From Lineus longissimus (Eukaryota > Nemertea > Pilidiophora > Heteronemertea > Lineidae), in the NCBI RefSeq assembly GCF_910592395.1, contig NC_088322.1, forward strand, positions 14,133,431-14,193,430: a stretch of 60,000 nucleotides of DNA. The letters are read 5' to 3'. The translations under genes and the position numbers were made by a program. Shown here piece after piece: positions 51,401-55,985 of this stretch. The stretch's first letter is position 1, and every line of letters starts with the position of its first letter. The notes beneath the pieces were generated by a model, which did not search any database, was not told the origin of the DNA, and saw nothing but the letters and a program-made list of their open reading frames with translations.

Positions 51401-54400
51401 AATGCCTTTAATGACGGACAAGGGGGAAAAAGTCAGTTCCAATGCAAGCCACCAATTTCGGGAAGCATGTATAGCAGAGTATGCTTGTGACACGCTTGTC
51501 CACAGTTCTTTCAATGCGAAAATCTTGCTTAATAGCATGGACATTCACACCCAGTAAATCAAATCAAGACTTGATTGGTTTGTTTTCTGCCATTAGCTGG
51601 CATTCACATCCCTCCAATCCGATCCGTGAAGTGGAAAGAGGGCGTCACATGATTTTGTTCTTTTCCAAAAGCGTCTGGCACACATGTGGTAGACTGCGAT
51701 GAGGCGATCAATACCCTTTACCACTTGTCCAAGGATTGATGGGTGCGTGATGCAGCATCAAGTGTCCTTCCCTTGGAGAGCACTTTATCAACTCATTCTG
51801 GGTGTCAGGCTTCAATCATGAGGACTGTTGACATGCGCAAAGCAGATATAGTATTCAAGCATGTTCTCTCTGGCAGTATTAGCCTCCATGTTGTTCAGTT
51901 GCTGTACATTATACACTGAGTTCTCGCAATGTAAGCTGCGGCCGGAGAGTCGTGGTGGGGATAAAATCAGAAGGTTCATACCTACTGGCTACTGTATGGT
52001 CATTGTATTCGATTGATTTACACATTTGCTTGTACAAGTAGCTCTTGAAGGGTTAAATCTCAACGAGTATAACAGATCCAATTCTGTAACTCTATCTGAC
52101 AGTTGTATATGATATTGGTGACCTTCTCCAGTAGTAATGATGAAGTAATTGGCCTGCTCAACTGTCATTTCATTATCAGGTTATTCCAGTTTCACAATCT
52201 CTGACAAGCATTTTACACTAAGTGGATCCTGTACTTACACAGTAGCTGCTACACTTCTGGGTAAATTCAGGGAGCAACTACCAGGAAGTTGTAGTCAGAT
52301 GGTAGGCCATTTTGAATACAACTCGGTGACAATACAAATGGAACATGATCTGAATTTTGGCTCACATGTGTACATTTAAGGGTTATGCTGTGATGCTCTT
52401 GTCTGATCAACTCCAGCGGTCTGCATCCTTTGAAGCAACCCCTTCTCCACATTGCATTACCCGATCTCAATGGTCTAGTGGTTGTGGCGTTCACCTCGAG
52501 GACAGAAGGTCGAAGGGACAAGGCCCGTGGGTAGCTCCTTCTGATGCGGTCGGTTGGTTAGCCACTTCATCAGGTGCCTTGCATGAAGAGTTCCTCGTAG
52601 GCCAATTCTGGCTGGCCCTCTCAGCTTTCAGTAGGGGTGACAGAATAATAAACCAACTTTACTTGACACATGCTACTGATATGAAACTCTTGAATGGTGT
52701 TGCAACCCTTGATGTTGGTCTTCAGCTTGCTCTCTGCCCTGGTTTCCAGCCTGGATGTAGGCCTATGTGCAATCTAGGCCTAGATGTGGTAACCATCACT
52801 TCAAGGATTTATGTTAGCCAGTCTGATGAAAAAGTATGGTTGATGCGGGCAAATCTTTAGTTATCTTGTAGCATGAGTTTCCATTACGGAGGAAGTCACC
52901 TGTAGCTAAACCATTTACATTTCATCCAGCTTCGAGCAATGTGTTCTACCTTGCGATTACAGGCAGTGGTGGCTACCGGCAGTATTTGCGTTTATGTGCT
53001 GAATGAGAGAGATCCTGAGACGCAGTAGTCAGGATTTCAATCACTATCTACGTTGGAGCTTCGACTTAGCATCCTAGCATTCAGCAGGGTACTGCCCAGT
53101 GTAGGCCACCAAGCTTGTTTCAGATCAATGGACCTTTCTTTTTGATTACTGTCAGTTAGCCGAATGGTCCTTTAAAAGAGTGTTGTCCTTACTGCAAGCC
53201 AGAAGTGTGAGCACATGACTGATGTTCCTTATCTCTGTGGATTTTCCCTTGAATCGGGCAATTGCTTTGTTACCCAGTTTCCGTTGCATCAGAGTTTATG
53301 CACAACTGCTTTACAGATGCCTACTTTGATGCATCTCCCATCCCAGGCCTATCATCAACAGCTGTGCCAGTCATGATACCGTTTATGATTGCCTAGGCCC
53401 CTATAACAAGTTGGCCCACATGATTACTGCAAACATCTGCCTATGTTGGAGGCAGGCAGAATACTCATTAGGTCCTTGTTAGGAGCTGGCAATGTGGACT
53501 TGAGCGTTGTGGTGCCAGGAGCCTGAAAAAGAGGGGCCATGGGTGCTGCATTTCTCATCAAAATTCCTAGTATTTTCCAAAATTTCACGGTCGTTTTCAT
53601 GAATAAGATGGAGGAGAGTCTGGTTCACCCCCTTCCCTTGGATATCACCTCCTCTCAATCCCCCCTATCCACATACTTGAGCCAATAACTCCAACCATCA
53701 GTGAATTGCATATTTCTGTCAGTGTCCGACAAAGTCATTTCCCTCCCCCTCCTCCCAACTCTGTACTTGGCGATTGTTTTCGTGCAAAACTACTGCAACA
53801 GTTTGTTTGCCTCTCGCATCTGACCTGAGCAACTTCGATTTAACCTTCCTTGTTTACATCAGCCAATCACATACAACTGAGAGTCAGGGGAAACTACATC
53901 AATCCCCATCAGACAAAAATAGCCTCATATTAATAGCTATCTACCATCTATGTTAGCGGGATGAAGAAATGTACATTTCTTCGCTGGCAAAGAAATGTAG
54001 GATGAATGTTCGTCTTTTGGTGTATGTAGATGTAGATAGATACACGCTGATGGCTTAAATCATCGAGGGGCGACTCAGCGCGTTGGAACAGATAATGCCA
54101 GGTTCAAAAGAACCATCAGAATGTGAAACACTCTTGTTTCTTTTGCCTAGTATCAAGATCAGATAGCCGTTCTGTTGTTATGGGAAGCAAATGCTTAAAG
54201 ATATAAGCCAACCCCCTTCCGCCCTTCGATGATGATGATATTGACAGAAGTGAAACACGCTGAGCAAGCAATGTGTCCTTCGGGTGGCCGGAAATTGGTG
54301 TGGCAGCTGGCTAATACTGTCTGGCGCTGGTGTCTTTGGCTTCATAACATCTTCACAAGCCACTAACTAACATGCACAGGGAGGAGCATGTGTTTCATTT

Positions 54401-55985
54401 ATCTGAATGTGACCTAGTTCAATTGACAAACTTAAACGTGGTAGAGCTTGTAAATGACCATCCTGAACCACATGATGTTATACTCCCTTTAAAAACGTAG
54501 CCAGAGTATGCAAGAGCTCAGTGGTCAAGATGGTAAACTGATGTATGGAAGGACTGAAGGAGCCTCATTGCTTGAACCAAGATGCTTTCTGAACAGGATT
54601 GAGTTTTGAGTTGGCCCCTACCCAGGTGCAGACCAGGTATTCTCAACAACATGGGCAACCTCAGCTTTCGATCAGAAGGTTTTCTGATGCACGATTTATG
54701 ATTTCTTTGATCTATGAACCCGGCTATGTTCTTTCCAACTGCGTGTAGAGTGGTCGCCTATCAAAATAGACATCTCAACTTGGCTAAGATGTACTCTCAA
54801 GGGCCTGGCGGCGAAAGTCAACAAGTCTGAATGTCTTTCATAGATCATTACGATAAAAATTTCACTCGAGAAAAAATAGGCCTACTTTATCGGAAATGCA
54901 GAGCCAACTGTTGAGTAGGATCTACTTGTAACAACTTCTTTAAAACAACATAATATTTTATATCATCATGATATCTCAAGTAATTACTAAAGTAATCATC
55001 ACCATCCGATCGATAGTCTTTCTTGCACTGGAGGGTAAAATGAGAAGTGTGGTGCTGCCACCTGTGGCCAGCAGCTAAACTAGCAGTCCCTTCCAGGTTG
55101 CCTAGGTGACATGAGCAGATCGAAGACAAAGCGGAAATTTTTCAAACTCTGTTCGTGCATTAGCGGCCAAAATGATGAACAACAGCCGCAACTGATGAAG
55201 ATCCAGCAGAGAGAATCACAGATCTCGCCGTCCGCCCTTCAAAAGACAGATGTCGGGAGGCCATATTTGTTGCCGGTAATGATTACGGTTGATGTTGAGT
55301 TCAAGGCCGCTAGTAATATTTTGATTAAAACTCGAGGTCTTTTCCAAAGTCATAGTCTAAGTTCACAATCAAAATTTCTTTAAAGGTAAGGGTTTTTTCA
55401 ACGAGAACTTTCCCAGAGTAAGGACAAGGGAATATTTAACGTGCAATGCCCCCCTGGAAGTTTGAGTCAGAGGTTTTTAGGGTGTTAGGTTCAAAAACAG
55501 TTTCAGATGGAGTCATTTGCCATATCTAAGAAAACAAAATTTCCCGGAAATTAAAAAAAAAATTTGTTGCCCCCTTCCCCTTTAAGTTAAATCGTGGCAA
55601 AAATCCTATGCACATGCCAAACTAGTCACTTTTCCCCAGATGTCCTTCAGGTAAGTGTCTTTAGTTCAGATGTCTTGTCAGACATCCGTGTTTTTGAATT
55701 CCATTATGGTACAGTAGCATCTTTGGTACATTTTATCAGTGTCATGTCTCTTGTACTGGGTGTTTCAAAAAACATTGCAAACATTTGTGGCAACTTTTTC
55801 TGGAGTAAGTTTTTCATGATTTGATACTGAGACATTTAATAAATCCCAGTTTCAGGCATAACTTATATCCCGGCCATTTGACACTAACGCAATAATCTTC
55901 GTCTTTCCAGCATCACAATGACGAAGCCGCCGACCGAAAGTCCGAATCGCCGCCACTGGCACAGCAAGAGGACCTGGCGGAGGAG
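319..55985 (+). CDS. TRIO: TRIO/Kalirin/UNC-73 family RhoGEF, spliced, 21 exons in window, partial at both ends
   Basis: The 21 exons join in phase to 1047 codons. In order they give C-terminal spectrin repeats (about residues 1-470 of the window product), a DH/RhoGEF domain (about 482-663), a PH domain (about 664-790), a Ser-rich linker (about 816-859), an SH3 domain (about 863-930), and a basic linker with [11 protein letters not shown] (from about 973). Diagnostic stretches are [42 protein letters not shown] and [15 protein letters not shown], all near-identical to TRIO and KALRN. In the family, GEF1 activates Rac1/RhoG and controls actin, axon guidance and cell migration; the spectrin repeats scaffold and target it. 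Most invertebrates have one gene where vertebrates have two, so orthology to both is likely. The SEC14 start and GEF2 lie outside the window. Phase continuity at every junction argues against a pseudogene. Confidence 0.96.
481..844. other. Intron 1
   Basis: 364 bp, GT-AG. Nothing recognisable beyond the splice sites; the acceptor is ttttaccactttcag. Confidence 0.85.
845..1027 (+). CDS. TRIO: TRIO exon 2: spectrin repeat, source of the intron 2 array
   Basis: 61 codons, phase 0-0, bounded by tttcag and gtgagt. It starts [16 protein letters not shown] and ends [32 protein letters not shown] and CVQL are family hallmarks. The exon end abuts a tandem array in intron 2 whose units carry degenerate copies of bases about 901-943 and 972-1027 of this exon. 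The true exon is the only copy with an intact TRIO frame, an upstream acceptor and a consensus CAG|GTGAGT donor. Confidence 0.95.
1028..3101 (+). repeat. Exon-derived tandem array, 13 units, mostly 157 bp
   Basis: The motif aacacgctgg, equivalent to exon position 973, recurs at 1131, 1288, 1445, 1602, 1759, 1916, 2073, 2230, 2386, 2543, 2699, 2823 and 2947. Spacing is 157 or 156 bp, except two 124-bp units (2699-2823 and 2823-2947) that lack the same 33 bp. Each full unit has about 56 bp of post-donor intron sequence, about 45 bp roughly 70% identical to exon bases 901-943, and 56 bp about 80% identical to 972-1027. The 28 exon bases between those parts are missing in every unit. The donor CAG|GTGAGT has become CAT or CGT followed by GTGGGT in most units. 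Units 1288-1602 and 1759-2073 repeat a three-unit (471 bp) higher-order block. The short open frames here follow from the repeat and are not separate genes. Confidence 0.95.
3102..3282. other. Remainder of intron 2
   Basis: Unique sequence between the end of the array (gcgtgaattc) and the acceptor acatattccag. No further feature seen. Confidence 0.8.
3283..3402 (+). CDS. TRIO: TRIO exon 3: spectrin repeat
   Basis: 40 codons, phase 0-0. It reads [13 protein letters not shown] and then [17 protein letters not shown]. The WIRNGESML motif and the KxEHEHFQ.AIE helix are near-identical to TRIO/KALRN. Acceptor is attccag, donor gtaaac. Confidence 0.95.
3403..3997. other. Intron 3
   Basis: 595 bp, GT-AG, AT-rich. 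Open frames here have no recognisable similarity and I treat them as chance. Confidence 0.8.
3998..4189 (+). CDS. TRIO: TRIO exon 4: spectrin repeat
   Basis: 64 codons, phase 0-0. It starts [14 protein letters not shown], continues [20 protein letters not shown] and ends WYKTAEQ. KTHQSA, WQQLM and YKT.EQ are conserved TRIO/KALRN landmarks. Acceptor is ccgtttcag, donor gtgaga. Confidence 0.95.
4489..4632 (+). CDS. TRIO: TRIO exon 5: spectrin repeat
   Basis: 48 codons, phase 0-0. [20 protein letters not shown] and then [14 protein letters not shown] match the invariant [11 protein letters not shown] and [10 protein letters not shown] of the family. Acceptor is ttcttcag, donor gtagta. Confidence 0.96.
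4633..5004. other. Intron 4
   Basis: 372 bp. It holds a tRNA-like Pol III element (4729-4808, listed separately). A long open frame runs through this intron into exon 6, but in a frame different from TRIO, so I do not call it. Confidence 0.8.
4729..4808 (+). repeat. tRNA-like element or SINE head with T6 run
   Basis: A D-arm-like GCTCAGTAGTTGAGC (4741-4755) serves as A box, and GGTTCAAATCC (4781-4791) is a good B box. The anticodon-loop position reads TTGGCAA, with T33 and A37 in place. A T6 run at 4803-4808 could terminate Pol III. The anticodon, T and acceptor stems pair poorly, so this is a tRNA pseudogene or tRNA-derived SINE head rather than a working tRNA. Confidence 0.45.
5005..5116 (+). 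CDS. TRIO: TRIO exon 6: spectrin repeat
   Basis: 112 bp, phase 0 to 1. [19 protein letters not shown] matches TRIO ACTLARRNAD.FLKY. It ends in QVK plus one base, with donor gtcagt; the split codon is completed by the next exon (g+cg, Ala). Reading on to the in-frame gtgaaag is needed to keep phase with 6844. Confidence 0.92.
5117..6843. other. Intron 6
   Basis: 1727 bp, AT-rich and mostly featureless. Near its 3' end, 6642-6815 holds two diverged copies of a block of about 87 bp (listed separately). Acceptor is gattttacag. Confidence 0.8.
6642..6815 (+). repeat. Two-copy degenerate tandem repeat, about 87 bp
   Basis: ggcgctcttttgaacttgtc at 6642 is matched by ggcgctgttgtgaacctgtc at 6729, and the similarity continues through gcccaatgcatt/gcccgatgcatt and gaagacacta/caagacacca. 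Confidence 0.7.
6844..6959 (+). CDS. TRIO: TRIO exon 7: spectrin repeat
   Basis: 116 bp, phase 1 to 0; with exon 6 it makes 76 codons. It encodes [20 protein letters not shown] and then [37 protein letters not shown] is one of the most conserved stretches of the spectrin region in TRIO/KALRN. Donor is gtgagt. Confidence 0.97.
6960..7672. other. Intron 7, with A13T16 tract and short dispersed repeat
   Basis: 713 bp. An A13 run meets a T16 run (7177-7205), a perfect cruciform-prone palindrome. Around it the motif tgtccccaaattaggc/aagc recurs three times (about 7139, 7378 and 7409), which suggests an old inserted element. No coding content seen. Confidence 0.7.
7673..7795 (+). CDS. TRIO: TRIO exon 8: spectrin repeat
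   Basis: 41 codons, phase 0-0. [20 protein letters not shown] and [13 protein letters not shown] correspond to TRIO ALEWIHDNGEFYLSTHT and LLKEHEEFQITAK. Acceptor is gcattgcag, donor gtaggt. Confidence 0.97.
8081..8263 (+). CDS. TRIO: TRIO exon 9: last spectrin repeat
   Basis: 61 codons, phase 0-0. [25 protein letters not shown] and [20 protein letters not shown] match the last spectrin repeat before GEF1 ([28 protein letters not shown]). Acceptor is cttctttcag, donor gtaagg. Confidence 0.97.
8540..8646 (+). CDS. TRIO: TRIO exon 10: linker from spectrin repeats to DH1
   Basis: 107 bp, phase 0 to 2. A Glu/Lys/Gln-rich segment ends [15 protein letters not shown], the conserved [12 protein letters not shown] junction before the DH domain. 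The last two bases (ga) are completed by the a of the next exon to give Glu. Donor is gtaagt. Confidence 0.95.
8875..9118 (+). CDS. TRIO: TRIO exon 11: GEF1 DH domain, N-terminal part (CR1)
   Basis: 244 bp, phase 2 to 0. [20 protein letters not shown] is CR1 of the DH domain, including the Glu of QTE that contacts Rac switch I in the family. It continues [20 protein letters not shown] and [12 protein letters not shown], closely matching TRIO GEF1. Acceptor is cttgcttccag. Catalysis in this family is GDP/GTP exchange on Rac1/RhoG; activity here is inferred. Confidence 0.98.
9323..9412 (+). CDS. TRIO: TRIO exon 12: GEF1 DH domain, middle
   Basis: 30 codons, phase 0-0. [20 protein letters not shown] resembles [21 protein letters not shown]. 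Acceptor is tactttcag, donor gtaagt. Confidence 0.97.
9549..9761 (+). CDS. TRIO: TRIO exon 13: GEF1 DH domain, CR3 helix
   Basis: 71 codons, phase 0-0. It contains [18 protein letters not shown] (CR3, the central GTPase-contacting helix), then [17 protein letters not shown] and [16 protein letters not shown]. All are near-identical to TRIO GEF1, so catalytic residues look intact. Donor is gtaagc. Confidence 0.98.
9762..10079. other. Intron 13
   Basis: 318 bp, GT-AG; acceptor cttttctcccttcag. Nothing else seen. Confidence 0.8.
10080..10262 (+). CDS. TRIO: TRIO exon 14: PH1, N-terminal strands
   Basis: 61 codons, phase 0-0. [20 protein letters not shown] followed by [19 protein letters not shown] matches TRIO LILQESFQVWDPK.LIRKGRERHLFLFEM. 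The PH domain follows DH directly, as in all TRIO GEF1 modules, where it supports exchange. Confidence 0.97.
10263..10604. other. Intron 14
   Basis: 342 bp, GT-AG; acceptor tatttttctag. No other feature recognised. Confidence 0.8.
10605..10709 (+). CDS. TRIO: TRIO exon 15: PH1, middle strands
   Basis: 35 codons, phase 0-0. [20 protein letters not shown] matches TRIO TSELGVTEHVEGDPCKFALW. The exon ends FKLVLR before gtaagt. Confidence 0.96.
10710..11045. other. Intron 15
   Basis: 336 bp, GT-AG. Contains a short C/T-rich stretch near 10830; nothing recognisable. Confidence 0.8.
11046..11215 (+). CDS. TRIO: TRIO exon 16: PH1 C-terminal helix and linker
   Basis: 170 bp, phase 0 to 2. [17 protein letters not shown] is the PH C-terminal helix with its invariant Trp; TRIO has NKQDWIKHIREVIQER. 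It continues [15 protein letters not shown] into a linker. The last codon (cg+g, Arg) is split with exon 17. Confidence 0.96.
11477..11606 (+). CDS. TRIO: TRIO exon 17: Ser-rich linker between PH1 and SH3
   Basis: 130 bp, phase 2 to 0. It encodes [12 protein letters not shown] and ends [16 protein letters not shown], a low-complexity Ser run from AGC/AGT triplets. Vertebrate TRIO has an equally Ser-rich, poorly conserved linker here. Acceptor is ttcgcag, donor gtaggt. The call rests on phase and splice sites as much as on sequence. Confidence 0.88.
12391..12617 (+). repeat. 22-bp minisatellite, about 10 copies
   Basis: The unit tgacttggctctgtagtctt plus two bases recurs with ctctgtagtc at 12399, 12421, 12443 and so on every 22 bp to 12597. 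Variants are limited to a few positions (tgactcgg, ctgttgtc, tctcac, tattctt). Low divergence suggests a fairly recent expansion. Confidence 0.93.
13928..14423 (+). repeat. AT-rich tandem array, 38-bp dimer of 19-bp half-units
   Basis: Repeats of ggaaaattttgcacgatttg and gaaaaattttgcaaaatt alternate with a 38-bp period, about 13 copies. The core AAAATTTT recurs about every 19 bp. The repeat lacks stop codons in several frames on both strands, which explains overlapping open frames of 70-146 codons here; these are not genes. Confidence 0.92.
14818..15011 (+). repeat. Degenerate cluster of GGTACTC motifs
   Basis: ggtactcat, ggtactcattc, ggctactcatc, ggtactcattcc, ggtactcttt, gtactcgttcc and ggtactcactc follow one another at 20-45 bp spacing, like a decayed short tandem repeat. 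Confidence 0.6.
16438..16511 (-). repeat. tRNA-derived SINE-like head
   Basis: Read on the minus strand, ggagtagtggtcagaaggct resembles an A box region, and gggtttgagtccct about 30 bp further on resembles a B box. No matching acceptor stem is visible, so it is a SINE fragment or tRNA relic at best. Confidence 0.4.
19894..20216 (+). mobile_element. TTAA-flanked MITE, copy 1
   Basis: 323 bp including TTAA at both ends. The terminal inverted repeats are AGCGAACTGGAACCGCC on the left and GGCGGTTCCAGTTCGCT on the right. TTAA duplications are the signature of piggyBac-type transposition, so a non-autonomous piggyBac-like element is likely. There is no transposase frame inside. A second copy lies inverted at 20398-20751. 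Confidence 0.85.
20398..20751 (-). mobile_element. TTAA-flanked MITE, copy 2, inverted
   Basis: 354 bp between TTAA sites, with ends AGGGAACTGGAACCGCC and a slightly decayed CAGTTTCAGTTCCCT. It is the reverse complement of copy 1 for most of its length, with a small insertion near 20465. The two copies are 181 bp apart, so the pair forms a large inverted repeat with arms of about 320 bp. Confidence 0.85.
23932..24131 (+). mobile_element. TA-flanked palindromic MITE (mariner-like family), fullest copy
   Basis: It starts TA-CAGTGGAACCTCTGTTAGC and ends AGAGAGGTTCTACTG-TA, so terminal inverted repeats of about 13 bp lie inside TA dinucleotides, as in Tc1/mariner-type MITEs. Inside, an 18-bp motif gacaacctctctattaag is repeated three times in tandem. 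Related copies lie at 35345, 38905 and 47384. No coding capacity. Confidence 0.8.
25143..25754 (-). CDS. Unidentified antisense open frame inside intron 17
   Basis: An uninterrupted minus-strand frame of 203 codons. The first codon is GTG; the first ATG (25704-25706) gives 187 residues starting [17 protein letters not shown]. An in-frame TGA lies four codons upstream of the GTG. The composition looks protein-like, with mixed hydrophobic and charged residues such as [20 protein letters not shown], and it ends in a short Thr run from an (ACA)n-like stretch. I do not recognise a family. No polyadenylation signal is evident nearby. It could be a nested intronless gene, an exon of one, a transposon relic, or chance. 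Confidence 0.3.
   Translation of the reverse strand: MDCHDAVVRGPVELAKMVSNPDGVVIQILLREGETWCGFRNSWAGPRMSKYRSWLRTILTTKVSVSYQDPGYVSREYKSLRMAQDLIPCQYAQYFPFELSGHSLLKGGVSEILESDCENHVFKTVVRSFSSIPYALKGSMMLAGIVPKLFLTLEKKTQDAQLSESYIAGWRLSGSQNSPIIVFIQPSERDKEAQKTTTTTITL
26220..26466 (+). CDS. TRIO: TRIO exon 18: SH3 domain
   Basis: 247 bp, phase 0 to 1, from ctttccag to gtaagt. [20 protein letters not shown] contains the ALYDF-like start; RGQQVEIID is the RT/n-Src region; EWCLVRTF and then [10 protein letters not shown] carry the conserved Trp and the Gly-x-x-Pro of the SH3 fold. TRIO has TACNSNELTIRRGQTVEVLE and PDWCLVRT at the same place. After the domain comes [16 protein letters not shown]. The SH3 of the family mediates intra- or intermolecular contacts that modulate GEF1. 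Confidence 0.96.
31160..31560 (+). repeat. Mosaic of degenerate direct repeats
   Basis: gcaggaagcctgttgactct occurs at 31181 and 31330; aaatggttggtctttaagtc occurs at 31281 and 31507, each with similar flanks (gtgccttcca and gtgccttcta). The spacings differ (149 and 226 bp), so this is a rearranged repeat, not a simple tandem. Confidence 0.75.
32488..32740 (+). repeat. 21-bp minisatellite, 12 copies, ending in an acceptor-like AG
   Basis: The unit tgctagtgcttgttttctac plus one base is almost invariant over 12 copies; one copy has tgctattgc. Because 21 is a multiple of three, frames stay open (hydrophobic LVFYMLV and ACFLHAS repeats) without implying a gene. Each unit has a pyrimidine stretch ttgttttctaca followed by tg; only the last ends in ctacag. 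Confidence 0.95.
33158..33172 (+). repeat. G15 homopolymer
   Basis: Fifteen consecutive G, preceded by ggggc. Likely length-variable and possibly a G-quadruplex former; assembly errors are common at such runs. Confidence 0.9.
35345..35476 (+). mobile_element. Fragment of the TA-flanked MITE family
   Basis: ggacactagttttggtccca through gtccttagtagagaggttct matches the right two thirds of the copy at 23932. The left terminus is missing. Confidence 0.8.
37389..37479 (+). CDS. TRIO: TRIO exon 19: linker after SH3
   Basis: 91 bp, phase 1 to 2. It encodes [17 protein letters not shown] and then [13 protein letters not shown]. The SSPGxKR...R segment just before KWLT equals vertebrate SSPGPKR..NTLRKWLTSPV. 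Acceptor is ctttccag, donor gtaggt. Confidence 0.9.
37480..37983. other. Intron 19
   Basis: 504 bp, GT-AG with phase 2 (ag+g, Arg). Nothing else recognised. Confidence 0.85.
37984..38134 (+). CDS. TRIO: TRIO exon 20: KWLT linker
   Basis: 151 bp, phase 2 to 0. [20 protein letters not shown] matches the TRIO/KALRN signature KWLTSPVRRLSSGK, followed by a Lys/Ser-rich stretch ending SQWKTVPK. The splice position immediately before KWLT agrees with the vertebrate gene. Donor is gtaggg. Confidence 0.95.
38905..39030 (-). mobile_element. Diverged fragment of the TA-flanked MITE family
   Basis: caaggtgtcctgattaggga, tgtcccttatagcgagagtg and ggtgtccactatgtgaggtt share the ggtgtcct/agagaggttct vocabulary of the copy at 23932 but are strongly diverged. 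Confidence 0.5.
39699..40013 (-). mobile_element. LINE 3' end: C-terminal tail of a reverse-transcriptase polyprotein
   Basis: The minus-strand frame contains [20 protein letters not shown] and [20 protein letters not shown] followed by GWKLML. The pattern W-x-x-x-GKR-x-RG-x-PKxTWxR...E...G.TW......D...W is the usual tail after the reverse-transcriptase domain of many animal non-LTR retrotransposons. The frame is interrupted upstream, so this is a 5'-truncated, dead copy. Confidence 0.8.
40519..41010 (+). repeat. Degenerate tandem repeat, about 207 bp, 2.4 copies
   Basis: aatcagtgtg/c occurs at 40536, 40743 and 40951, each followed by a similar series (cctgtattgatatctggt; gttatctgtatctggtct). 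agccaaacatctgctacagg at about 40646 pairs with tgccaagcatctgctgcagt at about 40850. The third copy is partial. Confidence 0.75.
43793..44155 (-). mobile_element. LINE fragment: reverse-transcriptase C-terminal zinc-knuckle region
   Basis: The minus-strand frame reads [33 protein letters not shown] and then [16 protein letters not shown]. The RTGH....RIG....C.C....ET.H.L..CP pattern is typical of the C-terminus of animal non-LTR retrotransposon ORF2. Only about 120 residues remain, so it is a truncated relic. Confidence 0.8.
45117..45142 (+). repeat. GCAAA pentanucleotide microsatellite
   Basis: About five head-to-tail gcaaa units. Confidence 0.85.
47384..47516 (+). mobile_element. Fragment of the TA-flanked MITE family
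   Basis: actctcaaataaggaaacca, ggacacctctcaattaagga and ggtgtccttaagaggttcta ending ctgTA match the right portion of the copy at 23932, with scattered changes. Confidence 0.75.
47808..48156 (+). repeat. 174-bp tandem duplication
   Basis: ctgatgcctatgaggagcac through gccaactgactgatattgat occurs twice, head to tail, offset by 174 bp (tgcctatgag at 47811 and 47985). The copies differ at only a handful of bases, so the duplication is recent. Confidence 0.95.
52460..52535 (+). repeat. tRNA-derived SINE-like head
   Basis: caatggtctagtggttgtgg is a strong A-box-like segment, followed by cgttcacctcgaggac and a degraded B box region agaaggtcgaagggac. This arrangement is common in tRNA-derived SINEs. 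It lies inside the 167-codon frame at 52357 and argues against that frame being a gene. Confidence 0.5.
54524..54580 (+). repeat. tRNA-like relic
   Basis: gagctcagtggtcaagatgg looks like a D-arm/A box, with gcttgaacca about 50 bp further on as a poor B box. Weak evidence. Confidence 0.25.
55111..55275 (+). CDS. TRIO: Candidate alternative first exon of a short TRIO isoform
   Basis: The ATG at 55111 (purine at -3) opens 55 codons, starting [20 protein letters not shown] and running to LLP. A GTAATG donor follows at 55276, in phase 0. Exon 21 (55911) also begins in phase 0, so the join is in frame. The basic start followed by KFFKLCSC suggests membrane association, possibly by Cys palmitoylation. 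The family is known to have internal promoters: the Kalirin Duet isoform starts with its own Cys-cluster N-terminus, and unc-73 has GEF2-only forms. An alternative reading is an internal exon from acceptor ttccag (55091-55096), which would need a phase-1 donor such as exon 18. Function is inferred. Confidence 0.45.
55911..55985 (+). CDS. TRIO: TRIO exon 21: acidic linker before GEF2
   Basis: 25 codons, phase 0-0, from gtctttccag to gtagga. [19 protein letters not shown] then EDLAEE is short and low-complexity, but similar in position and composition to the vertebrate linker (a Lys/Ser-rich, then Glu-rich stretch after KWLTSPV). The call rests on good splice sites, correct phase and lack of stops. 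The GEF2 exons must follow beyond the window. Confidence 0.75.

Larger units (their letters stand above)
38135..55910. other. Intron 20, 17.8 kb
   Basis: Flanked by exons 20 and 21 in phase 0. It holds MITE fragments (38905, 47384), LINE 3' ends (39699, 43793), a degenerate repeat of about 207 bp (40519-41010), a pentanucleotide run, a 174-bp duplication, tRNA-like heads (52460, 54524) and a candidate alternative first exon (55111). Between these I find no exon. The frames of 152 codons (46577-47035, minus) and 167 codons (52357-52860, plus) show no recognisable family. Confidence 0.85.

Noticed and set aside
52357-52860. 167-codon plus-strand frame
   Set aside because: Contains a tRNA-derived SINE-like head and shows no family motifs; probably chance.
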